This document shows positions 1 to 7,541 of a DNA stretch of 64,000 nt, piece by piece. Under the pieces are notes generated by a model. It was given only the letters and a program-made list of their open reading frames with translations, was not told the DNA's origin and did not search any database. The stretch lies in assembly GCF_014193255.1 (NCBI RefSeq), contig NZ_JACHZB010000001.1, positions 310,001 through 374,000 of the forward strand, in the 5' to 3' direction. Position numbers and translations under genes: made by a program. This DNA comes from Rhizobium sp. BK196. GTDB lineage: Bacteria > Pseudomonadota > Alphaproteobacteria > Rhizobiales > Rhizobiaceae. Position 1 is the stretch's first letter. Each line of letters begins with the position of its first letter.

Positions 1-1
1 C

Positions 2-1351
2 AAGATGCGCGAGGTCTTTGCCGCCTCCAATCTCTACCGCGCCTTCCATATCGGCTATGGCGATCTCGGCCAGTTCGGGCAGTCGGTGGCGATCATCGTC
101 GAGGATGAGGAGACGGTCATCCGCGTGCAGCAGCTGGTGCATGGCCGCTTCTGGCTCGCCCGGGATCACAAGGGGAAGGCGACGACCCTCTACCGCACCT
201 TCCGCTGGAGCGTGCAGCGCATCATCGAGCGTTTCGGTTATGACAATGTGCCGGAGCGGCTGCGCAGCCTCTATGACTCATCGAAATACGGCGAATGCTT
301 CGATGTCTATCACGCCATCGAACCGCGCTACGACCGCGATCCCAGACTGATCGACAAGCGCAACAAGGCCTTCCTCTCCAATTACTGGATCGACGAGCTC
401 GGCGGCGATCTCCTGGAAGAAAGCGGCTTCGACAGCAATCCGATCATCGCGCCCGCCTGGGAGCTTTCCGAAGACGATCACTATGCGCTGTCTCCCGGCC
501 AGAAGGCGCTCGGCGATATCAGGATGCTGCAGCTCGAGCAGACGCGGAAGCTGGAGGGCATCGACAAGAAGGTGCGCCCGCCGATGAACGCGCCGACCTC
601 GATGCAGAACAGCCCGGCCTCCCTGCTGCCGGGTGCGGTGAACTACGTGGATGATCCGACCGGCAAGGGTTTCCGGCCGGCGATGGAGGTGAACCTCAGC
701 CTCGCAGAGCTGCGCGAAGATATCCAGGAAGTGCAGAACCGCATCGAAAAGACCTTCTTTGCCGATCTCTTCTTCGCCATCACCAATATGGAAGGTGTGC
801 AGCCGCGCAACCAGTTCGAACTGACCCAGCGCAAGGAAGAGCAGCTCCTGCAGCTCGGCCCCGTCTTGGAAAACGTCTTCGGCGATCAGCTCGGCCCCAC
901 CATCGACCGCACCTTCGATATTCTCGCCGCCCGCGACGAGCTGCCCCCGCCCCCGCCGGAGCTGCAGGGCATGGAATTGAAGGTGGAGTATATCTCCACG
1001 CTCGCCCAGGCGCAGCAGGCGGTCGCGACAGGCGCGATCGAGCGCGGCGTCGCCTTCATGGGCCAGGTCTCGGCAGTCAAGCCGGAAGCGCTCGACAAGC
1101 TCGATGTCGATGAGGCGATCGACCTTTATTTCGATGCGATCGGAGCCCCGCCTTCGATGATCCTTGCCGATGACAAGGTGGAGGATCTGCGCTCGCAGCG
1201 CGCCCAGCAGATGCAGGCGGCACAGACCGCGCAAATGGCCGCGCAGGTGGCGCCCGCCCTCAACCAGGGCGCCAAGGCCGCACAGGTGCTGGCTGACGCC
1301 AATGACAATCCGAACGGCGCGGCACTACTGCGCCAGCTGGGGCTCGCCTGA
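2..1351 (+). CDS. Phage portal (head-tail connector) protein, 5'-truncated by window edge
   Basis: The reading frame is open from the first bases of the window, so the N-terminus lies outside; 449 residues are visible, against roughly 500-550 for complete podovirus portals. The sequence resembles the head-to-tail connecting protein family: an aromatic-rich N-terminal half, then a long helical stretch (about residues 230-290) and an Ala/Gln-rich C-terminal tail. In the virion, twelve copies would form the ring at the packaging vertex through which DNA enters and leaves. The stop codon overlaps the next ATG (TGATG), which points to translational coupling inside a morphogenesis operon. Family assignment is by sequence recognition plus gene order. 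Confidence 0.85.
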   Translation, partial: KMREVFAASNLYRAFHIGYGDLGQFGQSVAIIVEDEETVIRVQQLVHGRFWLARDHKGKATTLYRTFRWSVQRIIERFGYDNVPERLRSLYDSSKYGECFDVYHAIEPRYDRDPRLIDKRNKAFLSNYWIDELGGDLLEESGFDSNPIIAPAWELSEDDHYALSPGQKALGDIRMLQLEQTRKLEGIDKKVRPPMNAPTSMQNSPASLLPGAVNYVDDPTGKGFRPAMEVNLSLAELREDIQEVQNRIEKTFFADLFFAITNMEGVQPRNQFELTQRKEEQLLQLGPVLENVFGDQLGPTIDRTFDILAARDELPPPPPELQGMELKVEYISTLAQAQQAVATGAIERGVAFMGQVSAVKPEALDKLDVDEAIDLYFDAIGAPPSMILADDKVEDLRSQRAQQMQAAQTAQMAAQVAPALNQGAKAAQVLADANDNPNGAALLRQLGLA

Positions 1352-1704
1352 TGGACCATTTTAAGGATCAACCATCCATCCCCCAAACCATCGGGCGAGA
1401 CGAAATCACCACGGCGTTTCGCGAGGTCTTCGCCACCGCTTCCGGCAAGCGCGTGCTGTTCTGGATGCTGGAGCAATGCGCGATCTACCAGGAAGCCTAT
1501 GCGGGAGAGCTCGTCAACGCCACGCATTACACGCTGGGCAAGCAGGGCGCCGGCCGGCGGCTGATCGCCGAGCTCGACCGCATAGACCCGACGCTCTATC
1601 CGCGCCTGCTGCTGGCGATCGCGGATCTCAAGGCAAGTGACAAGGCAGCGGCGGCAAGCCGCGCCGCAAGTGAGGAAGGCGAAGACCATGACGTTGATGC
1701 TTAA
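1351..1704 (+). CDS. Bbp19-like phage structural-module protein
   Basis: 117 residues. It starts in the TGATG overlap with the portal gene and runs 17 bases into the scaffold gene. The core (about residues 20-80) has the pattern of the Bbp19 family from Bordetella phage BPP-1: a hydrophobic segment around VLFWMLEQCAIY followed by a Gly-rich RRLIAEL region. The biochemical role of this family is not known to me; it is regularly found between portal and capsid genes of BPP-1/epsilon15-type podoviruses. The last 25 residues are Ala/Glu-rich and probably disordered. Confidence 0.6.
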   Translation: MDHFKDQPSIPQTIGRDEITTAFREVFATASGKRVLFWMLEQCAIYQEAYAGELVNATHYTLGKQGAGRRLIAELDRIDPTLYPRLLLAIADLKASDKAAAASRAASEEGEDHDVDA

Positions 1705-2383
1705 GATCGGCAGGCCGCAGATCGCGATGAGCGCCGAGGGCGCAGGCGGCGGTGGCGGTGAAAGCGCTGCGCCCGAAACCATTCTCTTCCCCGAGGATGC
1801 ACCATCACCGGATGGTGACACCGGTGGCGATGACCACGCCGAAACCGAAGACCGCGACGCCGGCAAACCTGACGATAGCGCTCACGACGATCCTGATGAC
1901 CGCGTGCCTGATGATGGCCGCTACCAGCTCACCATGCCCGAGGGCATCGAAGTGGATCAGGAGCTGATCGACGCGCTCGGCCCCGATTTTCACTCCCTCG
2001 GCCTGACCAACCGGCAGGCGCAGCAGCTCGCCGATCGCTTCATCGAAATCCAGGGCCGGCGCGGCAAGGCGGCTTCCGAAGCCTGGGCCGGCCGCGTGCA
2101 GGGCTGGGCCGACGAAGCCCGCAAGGACCGCGAGATCGGCGGCGCCAAATGGACCGGCACCGTGGGCTCGGCGCAGCGCGCGCTCTCCCGTCTCGGCACG
2201 CCGGCGCTGCGCGAGTACCTCAATTCCAGCGGCGGGGGCAACCACCCCGAGATGATCAGAATTTTCGCAAAGGTCGGATCGATGATCCAGGAGGACAACC
2301 CACCGAACGGCGGCGCGGGCGGAAACGGCAGGAAAGCCGAAACCGCGCACCTGATGTTTCCCAAAGACGCACCGAAGGGCTGA
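1688..2383 (+). CDS. Putative phage capsid scaffolding protein
   Basis: The ATG at 1688 follows AGGAAGGCG and is preferred over an in-frame ATG at 1637 that lies deeper in the previous gene. The product is 231 residues. The first 80 residues are very rich in Gly, Asp, Glu and Pro and look disordered. A conserved helical part follows, starting near YQLTMPEGIEV, with a motif of the type LGLTNRQAQQLADRFIE and a C-terminal LMFPKDAP. Acidic, flexible, helical proteins placed directly before the major capsid gene are typically scaffolds that guide prohead assembly and leave or are degraded on packaging. No enzyme motif is visible, so the call rests on composition and position. Confidence 0.7.
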   Translation: MTLMLKIGRPQIAMSAEGAGGGGGESAAPETILFPEDAPSPDGDTGGDDHAETEDRDAGKPDDSAHDDPDDRVPDDGRYQLTMPEGIEVDQELIDALGPDFHSLGLTNRQAQQLADRFIEIQGRRGKAASEAWAGRVQGWADEARKDREIGGAKWTGTVGSAQRALSRLGTPALREYLNSSGGGNHPEMIRIFAKVGSMIQEDNPPNGGAGGNGRKAETAHLMFPKDAPKG

Positions 2384-2389
2384 TAAGAC

Positions 2390-3424
2390 ATGGCCACCAT
2401 TGGCAGCTACTACCCCAATCTCGTTGACGCATTCAAAGGCTCTGCCGAAGGCGCCGTCATCGAGCTTCTCTCCCAGCAGAACCCGATCCTCGACGACGCG
2501 ATGGCCGTCGAATGCAACATGGATGCCGTGCACCGCCACATGGTGCGCACCGGCCTGCCCTCGGTCTCCTGGGGCCGGCTCTACCAGGGCATCAAGCAGT
2601 CGAAGGCGACGATGCAGCAGGTGGACGACACGACCGGCTTCGTGCATGCCCGCTCCGAAATCGACATGCGCCTGCTCGATCTGGCACCCGACAAGGCCAA
2701 GGCCCGCCTCGTCGACACCATGCCCTTCATCGAGTCCCTGAGCCAGGAAATGGCCTCCGGCCTCTTCTACCATGACACGGCGACGACGCCGGAGAAGTTC
2801 AAGGGCCTGTCCGCCCGCTACTCCGCCTATAACCCCAACCTGCCGAACGTGGCGCAGCCGAACATCGCCAACCAGGTGGTCAACGGCGGCGGCACCGGTG
2901 CCGACAATACCTCGATCTGGTTCGTCACCTGGGGTGACCACGCCACCCACCTCCTCTACCCGAAGGGCACCAAGGCCGGTGTGAAGATCGACGACAAGGG
3001 CGAGCAGCGCGTGCTGGATGCCAATGGCGACCCCTACTATGCCAAGGAGACGCTCTACACCTGGCATATCGGTGCAGCCGTGAAGGACTGGCGCTACAAT
3101 GCCCGCGTCGCCAATATCGACGTCTCGGACATGATGGCCGGCACCGTCGATCTCTGGTCGCTCTTGCGCAAGGGCTACTATCGCCTGCAGTCGCGCCGCC
3201 TGAACGCCAAGGCCAGCCGCATCGCCATCTACATGAACAAGGATGTGCTGGAAGTGCTCGACGTGCAGTCCTCGGACCGCGCGCTGACCTCCGACCGGCA
3301 GAACACCGTGCACCTGACCACGCAGTTCGTCGAAGGCCAGGAAGTGAAGTTCTATCGCGGCATCCCGATCCGCGAGACGGACGCCATCCTCAACACCGAA
3401 GCCGCCGTTCCGGCCCTCGCCTGA
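2390..3424 (+). CDS. Phage major capsid protein (epsilon15 gp7 / BPP-1 type)
   Basis: 344 residues, starting 6 bases after the scaffold stop. The N-terminal pattern (a short lead, then DAFKGSAEGAVIELLSQQNPI, and RTGLPSVSWGRLYQGI) matches the gp7-like major capsid family of epsilon15 and BPP-1 podoviruses, which adopts the HK97 fold. The length fits. The C-terminal half carries the conserved WGD and W.IGAAVKDWRY-like stretches of that family. It is probably the most abundant virion protein, forming the icosahedral shell. The next gene is a cement protein of the same lineage, which supports the call. A hairpin follows the stop. Confidence 0.85.
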   Translation: MATIGSYYPNLVDAFKGSAEGAVIELLSQQNPILDDAMAVECNMDAVHRHMVRTGLPSVSWGRLYQGIKQSKATMQQVDDTTGFVHARSEIDMRLLDLAPDKAKARLVDTMPFIESLSQEMASGLFYHDTATTPEKFKGLSARYSAYNPNLPNVAQPNIANQVVNGGGTGADNTSIWFVTWGDHATHLLYPKGTKAGVKIDDKGEQRVLDANGDPYYAKETLYTWHIGAAVKDWRYNARVANIDVSDMMAGTVDLWSLLRKGYYRLQSRRLNAKASRIAIYMNKDVLEVLDVQSSDRALTSDRQNTVHLTTQFVEGQEVKFYRGIPIRETDAILNTEAAVPALA

Positions 3425-3438
3425 TCGTCTCCCTCAAA

Positions 3439-3459
3439 CCCGCCGTGATGAGCGGCGGG
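3439..3459 (+). terminator. Hairpin after major capsid gene
   Basis: CCCGCCG, a 7-base loop and CGGCGGG form a perfect 7-bp stem 15 bases after the capsid stop. A CACCCTCCTTTT tract follows. It may partly terminate or process the capsid transcript so that the cement gene is set at a different level. The U-run is imperfect, so it could equally be an mRNA 3'-end stabiliser. Confidence 0.5.
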
Positions 3460-3488
3460 CACCCTCCTTTTATCGAAAGGCATTCGAC

Positions 3489-3899
3489 ATGATCTTCGAC
3501 CGGCAGACGCTGCTTTCGGACGCGCAGGTTATCACCGCGTCTGGCCCCAGCACCAATGTCATCAATCTCGGCCCGATCAAGGCCGGCCTCACCCGCGATA
3601 TCGGCAAGGGCGAACCGATCCCCTTCCTCATGCAGGTGGTGGAAAGCTTCAACAACCTGACCTCCCTCGCCGTGACCATCCAGACCGACGACAACGAGGC
3701 CTTCCCCTCGCCGAAATCAGTCGTCACCACGACCCTCAACCTCGCCGATCTCAAGGCCGGCAAGATCATCCCGCCGAGCCATATTCCGCGCGGCACCGAC
3801 GAACTCTACCTGCGCCTGCTCTACACCGTGACCGGCACGGCACCGACCACGGGCAAGATCACCGCCGGCTTCACGGCTGGAGTTCCCTCGAATGGTTGA
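3489..3899 (+). CDS. Bbp16-like capsid cement/decoration protein
   Basis: 136 residues, beginning after a clear GAAAGG ribosome-binding site. The beginning (MIFDRQTLLSDAQ) and the pattern around NLGPI...DIGKGEPI are typical of the Bbp16 family, a small beta-rich protein that locks neighbouring capsomers in BPP-1-like capsids. The middle holds alternating hydrophobic strands (LAVTIQTDDN, VVTTTLNLADL) as expected for a jelly-roll decoration protein. It directly follows the major capsid gene, as in BPP-1. Its last eight bases overlap the start of the next gene. Confidence 0.75.
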   Translation: MIFDRQTLLSDAQVITASGPSTNVINLGPIKAGLTRDIGKGEPIPFLMQVVESFNNLTSLAVTIQTDDNEAFPSPKSVVTTTLNLADLKAGKIIPPSHIPRGTDELYLRLLYTVTGTAPTTGKITAGFTAGVPSNG

Positions 3900-4206
3900 T
3901 GTCGTCGCCACCGAGCGCGGCTATTTCGGCGGCGCCAGACGCGAACCCGGCGAGCGTTTCAGCCTGCCGGACGCGCTCTGGAAGGACGAGAAGCGCCGCC
4001 CGAAATGGGTGCGGCTTGCGCGGGCCAGCGACAAGACCGGCGCCAAGGCTGATGTGGAACCATCGGACAAAAAGCCGGCCGCAAAGCCCACCAAATCCGC
4101 CACGTCTGCCGGGCCTGAAGGCAACGGCGTGCAGGAAGCCCTCGGCGGCCCCGCTCCGGACTGGCTGGCGCCGGAAATCCAGAACTCCTCCCAGCCTGGC
4201 GATTGA
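3892..4206 (+). CDS. Small phage-module protein of unknown function
   Basis: 104 residues, starting 8 bases inside the cement gene, so probably coupled to it. The first 45 residues contain a compact, probably folded segment with GYFGGARREPGERF and PKWVRLA. This resembles short conserved phage proteins found after capsid genes, but I cannot name the family. The rest is Lys/Ala/Pro-rich and looks disordered. A strong terminator follows, so this is the last gene of the head transcript. A role at head completion is possible but is only positional inference. Confidence 0.6.
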   Translation: MVDVVATERGYFGGARREPGERFSLPDALWKDEKRRPKWVRLARASDKTGAKADVEPSDKKPAAKPTKSATSAGPEGNGVQEALGGPAPDWLAPEIQNSSQPGD

Positions 4207-4231
4207 TCCCTCTTATCGACAGGCCACCTCG

Positions 4232-4254
4232 GGCGGCTTCGGCCGCTCTTTTTT
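4232..4254 (+). terminator. Rho-independent terminator closing the head-gene transcript
   Basis: GCGGC-TTCG-GCCGC forms a stem with a stable UUCG-type tetraloop, followed by TCTTTTTT. It sits between the small phage protein and the SGNH hydrolase gene, so the latter probably needs read-through or its own promoter. Confidence 0.85.
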
Positions 4255-4277
4255 CTCCGAGCGAAGGCAGAGCGCCC

Positions 4278-5924
4278 ATGGCGAAACTCTATAATATGCA
4301 GCGCGTCCAGGGCGTCGTCATCGTTGCCGACGGTACGCAGATGTTCAACAACCGCCCGGTCATCGGCATTCGCGAGGTGGGTGACGCCATCCTGTTTACC
4401 GACAATAGGCCTGTACTCGGCGTCGATATCGTCACCGATGGCGCAACCATCTATAACGACCTGCCCGTGCTCGGCGCCGTCATGATATCGGACGGGCGCA
4501 GCTTCTACGGCAATGCGCCGGTCATTCCCGTGAAGGGTGCGGATGTCGCGGTGCCCCTTCCTGCCCTGCCGCTGGCGGCAGGCGCAAAGATCATGGGCCT
4601 CGGCCACAGCTTCATCGGGCTGGGTGCGCTGCAGACCTATACTGCCGGGCAGACGGCGACGAACGGCCATACCGGCTTCTACGAGAACGGCCGCACGGTC
4701 CTCTCCTGGATCAAGGCAGCCGATGGCCGCTTCAATCTCGATATGTTCGCCGAACTCAGCCATCCCTTCTTCGCACCCAGCTCCTTCGCGGCCTTCTCGG
4801 GCGCCATGGGCGGAAAATCGGGCGATTGCCTCAACCCTGTGGCTGGTTCGGAAGCGCAGTTCCCCGGCACGCTGGCCCGCACCGATTATGCGCTGAGCCA
4901 GAAACCCGACATCGTCTATATCGACATCGGCTACAACGATATCGTCCGCAACAGGACGCTTGCGGCCATCCTCACGGACCTCGACACCCAGATCCGGCGC
5001 ATCGTTGATGCCGGCGTCTATGTCATCCTGCAGACGCTGAGCTGGACCAGCACGCTCGACGACGATCCGGCCAACGATAACCCGGAATGGCCGGGCATCC
5101 TCGCCGGCATCAATGCCTGGATCCTGGATCAGGAAGGCCGCGACGGCGTCGTGCTCTGCAACACGCTTGCGCTCGACGGCCCGGCCTCGGGCATCGCGCC
5201 GGCCATGTTCGTCGACGGGCTTCATCCCAAACCGGACCTGATGGCAAAACGAGCAGACATCCTCCTGCCGATCCTCCAGGGCATGGTTGCGGCCGGAGAA
5301 ACGCGATCGCTCGACCCGCTCGCCGCCTACAACATCTTCCCGCAGAAGGGCACACCCGGAATTGCCGGCACCAAGACCAACGTCACCGGCGACGTCGCCA
5401 CCGGCATGCGTCTCGTCCGCGGCACCGGCACCTCGACCTATGTCGGCAGCAAGGAAGTGGTGGCCGCCGGAAACGAAAAGCAGGTCATCACCATCACGCC
5501 CGTCAACGACGCGCTCGCCGTCCATACCGTGACCTACGGCCTGCCGTCGGCTCTCAGCCTCACAAGCCTCGGGCTTTCCGCCGGCGACTGGCTCGAGATC
5601 GAAGTCCCGGTCGAGCTGAACGACTGGGCCGGCTGGGACTACCTCGACAGCTCCATCCGCGGCCCGGTCCAGATCGCCAACACGGTGACGGTGACAGGCG
5701 GCGCCTGGGCGACGGGCAACTACATCGGCGGGCGCGGACGTTCCCTCATCTGCGGCTCGAAACTCTGGCTGCCGACCGGGCTGACGATGACGAACCTGCG
5801 CCTCGATAACCTGCTGGTCCTGAGGCACTTGTGCAATACGGGCGGGGTCGGGGTGGCCAAGATCGGGGCGCCGGTCATTCGCAAGATCGGCAGTCCAAGG
5901 ACGGCGTGGGAGTTGGCGGCGTGA
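4278..5924 (+). CDS. SGNH/GDSL-family hydrolase, putative phage tail enzyme
   Basis: The ATG at 4278 after GCGAAGGCAGAG is chosen, because the longer frame would run back through the terminator. The product is 548 residues. Residues 15-86 hold four short beta-type repeats of the form DG-x-x-[FY]-N-x-x-PV-[IL]-G. The catalytic domain follows with block I as GHS (Ser111), block III as GYND, and a late DGLHP that supplies Asp and His, so the full SGNH set is present. The C-terminal 180 residues look like a beta-sandwich. Such enzymes in phages often deacetylate or cleave surface polysaccharide. No signal peptide or membrane segment is seen. A virion role is inferred from its position downstream of the head genes. 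Confidence 0.75.
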   Translation: MAKLYNMQRVQGVVIVADGTQMFNNRPVIGIREVGDAILFTDNRPVLGVDIVTDGATIYNDLPVLGAVMISDGRSFYGNAPVIPVKGADVAVPLPALPLAAGAKIMGLGHSFIGLGALQTYTAGQTATNGHTGFYENGRTVLSWIKAADGRFNLDMFAELSHPFFAPSSFAAFSGAMGGKSGDCLNPVAGSEAQFPGTLARTDYALSQKPDIVYIDIGYNDIVRNRTLAAILTDLDTQIRRIVDAGVYVILQTLSWTSTLDDDPANDNPEWPGILAGINAWILDQEGRDGVVLCNTLALDGPASGIAPAMFVDGLHPKPDLMAKRADILLPILQGMVAAGETRSLDPLAAYNIFPQKGTPGIAGTKTNVTGDVATGMRLVRGTGTSTYVGSKEVVAAGNEKQVITITPVNDALAVHTVTYGLPSALSLTSLGLSAGDWLEIEVPVELNDWAGWDYLDSSIRGPVQIANTVTVTGGAWATGNYIGGRGRSLICGSKLWLPTGLTMTNLRLDNLLVLRHLCNTGGVGVAKIGAPVIRKIGSPRTAWELAA

Positions 5925-5959
5925 GCCGCCTCATCATCAAACGATGCTGGCGGCTCTTT
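5923..5959. terminator. Shared hairpin between convergent genes
   Basis: GAGCCGCC and GGCGGCTC form an 8-bp stem around an 18-base loop. It covers the stop of the SGNH gene and the last codon of the opposing gene at 5937. TTTG follows on the + side. It probably serves as a bidirectional terminator at the left prophage/host boundary. Confidence 0.5.
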
Positions 5960-6236
5960 GCAATCTGCGGAATAACTTCACGGCAATCCAGCCCGCGATA
6001 ACCACGACGATCAAACCCGCGATCGAACAAAGCGCCGGATAAATCATCATGTCGTGAGAGTCGTCGCACTGCTGGGCCAGGCTCTCGGGGCAACCTCGAT
6101 CCGAATAATCGCCCCATGCCACCAGGCTCAGCAGTCCGAAACCGAGGAAAGACATAAGGCCGAACGTGCCAGCCAAGGCAACGCCAGCTAGGACCGCCGC
6201 TTGCATAAGATTGTTCGGGTGCTTGCTTTCACTCAT
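5937..6236 (-). CDS. Small membrane protein of unknown function
   Basis: 99 residues from the ATG at 6236; another in-frame ATG at 6263 would add 9 residues, and neither has a strong ribosome-binding site. Two hydrophobic segments (about residues 11-37 and 64-85) flank a polar, Cys-containing loop (GCPESLAQQC) that would be periplasmic if both termini are inside. The C-terminus is basic (KLFRRLQR). It is not recognised as a named family. A composite hairpin/dyad element lies upstream at 6424-6562. Confidence 0.55.
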   Translation of the reverse strand: MSESKHPNNLMQAAVLAGVALAGTFGLMSFLGFGLLSLVAWGDYSDRGCPESLAQQCDDSHDMMIYPALCSIAGLIVVVIAGWIAVKLFRRLQRAASIV

Positions 6237-6423
6237 GGATTGTCGGCCGCTTTGCCTGAGCATCCGATAGCTATAGCGATTTTGTCATGTCTGCAAAGCC
6301 CAGCACGCCATCGTCGTCTGCTCGCTGTCTGAAGCGGACAGCGTAAGCCATGCCCCTGCAGAGGGAAACCATGAAGATAACAGCTCTGCTCGGCGAGGAG
6401 CGGCGGGATCCGGATTTCAACGT

Positions 6424-6562
6424 GAAAAGGGCGCCCCCCGGTCAGGGAGGGACACCCTTTTCATGCTGACTCTGAACGCATATTACACCGCTGACTCTGA
6501 ACGGACAGCTGAACAGAAGGTAGCTGACGGACGGCGATCTGTAATCGGACTAAAGTCCGATG
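6424..6562 (-). repeat. Composite intergenic element, copy A
   Basis: GAAAAGGG (6424) pairs with CCCTTTTC (6455-6462) around a GGTCAGGGAGGGA loop. This is followed by TGCTGACTCTGAACGCAT and, about 80 bases on, the dyad ATCGGAC-TAAA-GTCCGAT at 6544-6561. In copy A alone the phrase CTGACTCTGAACG is present twice. Read on the minus strand the dyad comes first and the hairpin second, both upstream of the gene ending at 5937. The rest of the 6264-6646 gap shows no convincing gene. Confidence 0.7.
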
Positions 6563-6646
6563 CTTCACAATCCTTTCGTGTGAGGGATCGGTCAGCGAGT
6601 TGCGCTTCGGTCGTTATCAGATCGAGTGAAATCATGGCTGTCGCCG

Positions 6647-6949
6647 TCATCTTCCAGCGAGGACCTTCCTACCCAACAGCTTCGTAAGCAAGGCCATGGC
6701 AGAGGGTTGGCGAACGATCGGCTGCAGGCCTGCTTTCGGATGGGAGCGCGGTATCAGATGGATCTGATCTCCCATGGACCAACCATCGCCTTCCCGAACG
6801 TCTGCGCGCCCGGGCGAAATCGTCTCTTTGACGATCTCGTTCGAGAGCGCAATATCGGAAAGCTCGCGCTTATCGGCAGCAGCGGCCTGTATCAACGCGT
6901 CTATGTCGTAAACTTGCTGCGCTTCTTCAAATAACTGCTCGATGCCCAT
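6647..6949 (-). CDS. Hypothetical protein, doubtful
   Basis: An open frame of 100 residues. The first half looks protein-like: an acidic amphipathic start (EQLFEEAQQVYDIDALIQA) and a helix-compatible RELSDIALSNEIVKETI. The second half is Pro/Arg-rich and less convincing. The ribosome-binding site is weak and no family is recognised. It may be the remains of a longer gene. The opposite-strand frame at 6626-6934 looks worse in composition, so this strand is preferred. Confidence 0.3.
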   Translation of the reverse strand: MGIEQLFEEAQQVYDIDALIQAAAADKRELSDIALSNEIVKETISPGRADVREGDGWSMGDQIHLIPRSHPKAGLQPIVRQPSAMALLTKLLGRKVLAGR

Positions 6950-7125
6950 TCGACCTGACCCCAGGAAATTTCAACCCAGAGGCAGCGGTATCAGGCTGCA
7001 AATTGCACGTAAATCTTGCGACGCTCCAAGGCTCGAGAGAAAGTCCGATTAAGGTCAACCGGTAAGGTTAAAGACCCACTGCGCTCATCGCCGCCGATCG
7101 GCAATTGCTGGTGCGCTCCTTGAGG

Positions 7126-7389
7126 TCAATGAAGAATAGAAAGGGCCGTAATGCCCGCCTCGTCTGCGGCCCGGATGATGGCCGCTCTGAGTTCATCGGC
7201 TTCGGCTTTGCCGGTCATCACGTCCAGGCAGGCTTTGACGGCAGACAGGAACTCCTCGCCATCGTCGGATGGCCATTCTCTCATCAGCGCGTTGGCAGCC
7301 TCCCCGACCGTTCGGACAATCAGATGTTTGTTCCCGTCCTTGAAGACGAGGATGACCGGATCGAACAATGCCGAAGTGTCCCATTTCAT
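7126..7389 (-). CDS. DUF982 domain protein
   Basis: 87 residues. The longer upstream frame is rejected because its extra sequence is Arg/Cys-rich noise. The body shows the DUF982 pattern of rhizobia: an early W, PVILVF, a middle EAANALMREWP, then FLSAVKACLDVMTG and a C-terminal helix with AAIIRAADEAGI. DUF982 proteins are small cytoplasmic proteins of unknown function that occur in many copies in Rhizobiaceae. The gene stands alone between an intergenic stretch and the RTX gene terminator. The family is clear; the function is unknown. Confidence 0.85.
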   Translation of the reverse strand: MKWDTSALFDPVILVFKDGNKHLIVRTVGEAANALMREWPSDDGEEFLSAVKACLDVMTGKAEADELRAAIIRAADEAGITALSILH

Positions 7390-7488
7390 GACGCTTGGTT
7401 CCCGACGAACTAACACATCGGTAACCTTGCAAAAGTCATGCCGCTGCACGCCGGGGTTGGAAATTGCCGTTGGCCGCATGGCCGGATG

Positions 7489-7514
7489 AAAAAACGGCCG
7501 GCGAAGGCCGGCCG
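7489..7514 (-). terminator. Rho-independent terminator of the first RTX gene
   Basis: On the minus strand CGGCCGGC-CTTC-GCCGGCCG forms an 8-bp GC stem followed immediately by TTTTTT. It sits about 30 bases after the stop of the gene at 7542. Confidence 0.9.
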
Positions 7515-7541
7515 TCGTCTCAAATGCTGTAACTGCGCTCC

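Noticed and set aside
1805..3313. A 502-residue open frame on the minus strand
   Set aside because: It mirrors the scaffold and capsid genes and has the Val/Gly/His/Arg-rich composition of an antisense GC-rich frame.
3921..5828. A 635-residue open frame on the minus strand
   Set aside because: Shadow of the SGNH hydrolase and its neighbours; no domain and skewed composition.
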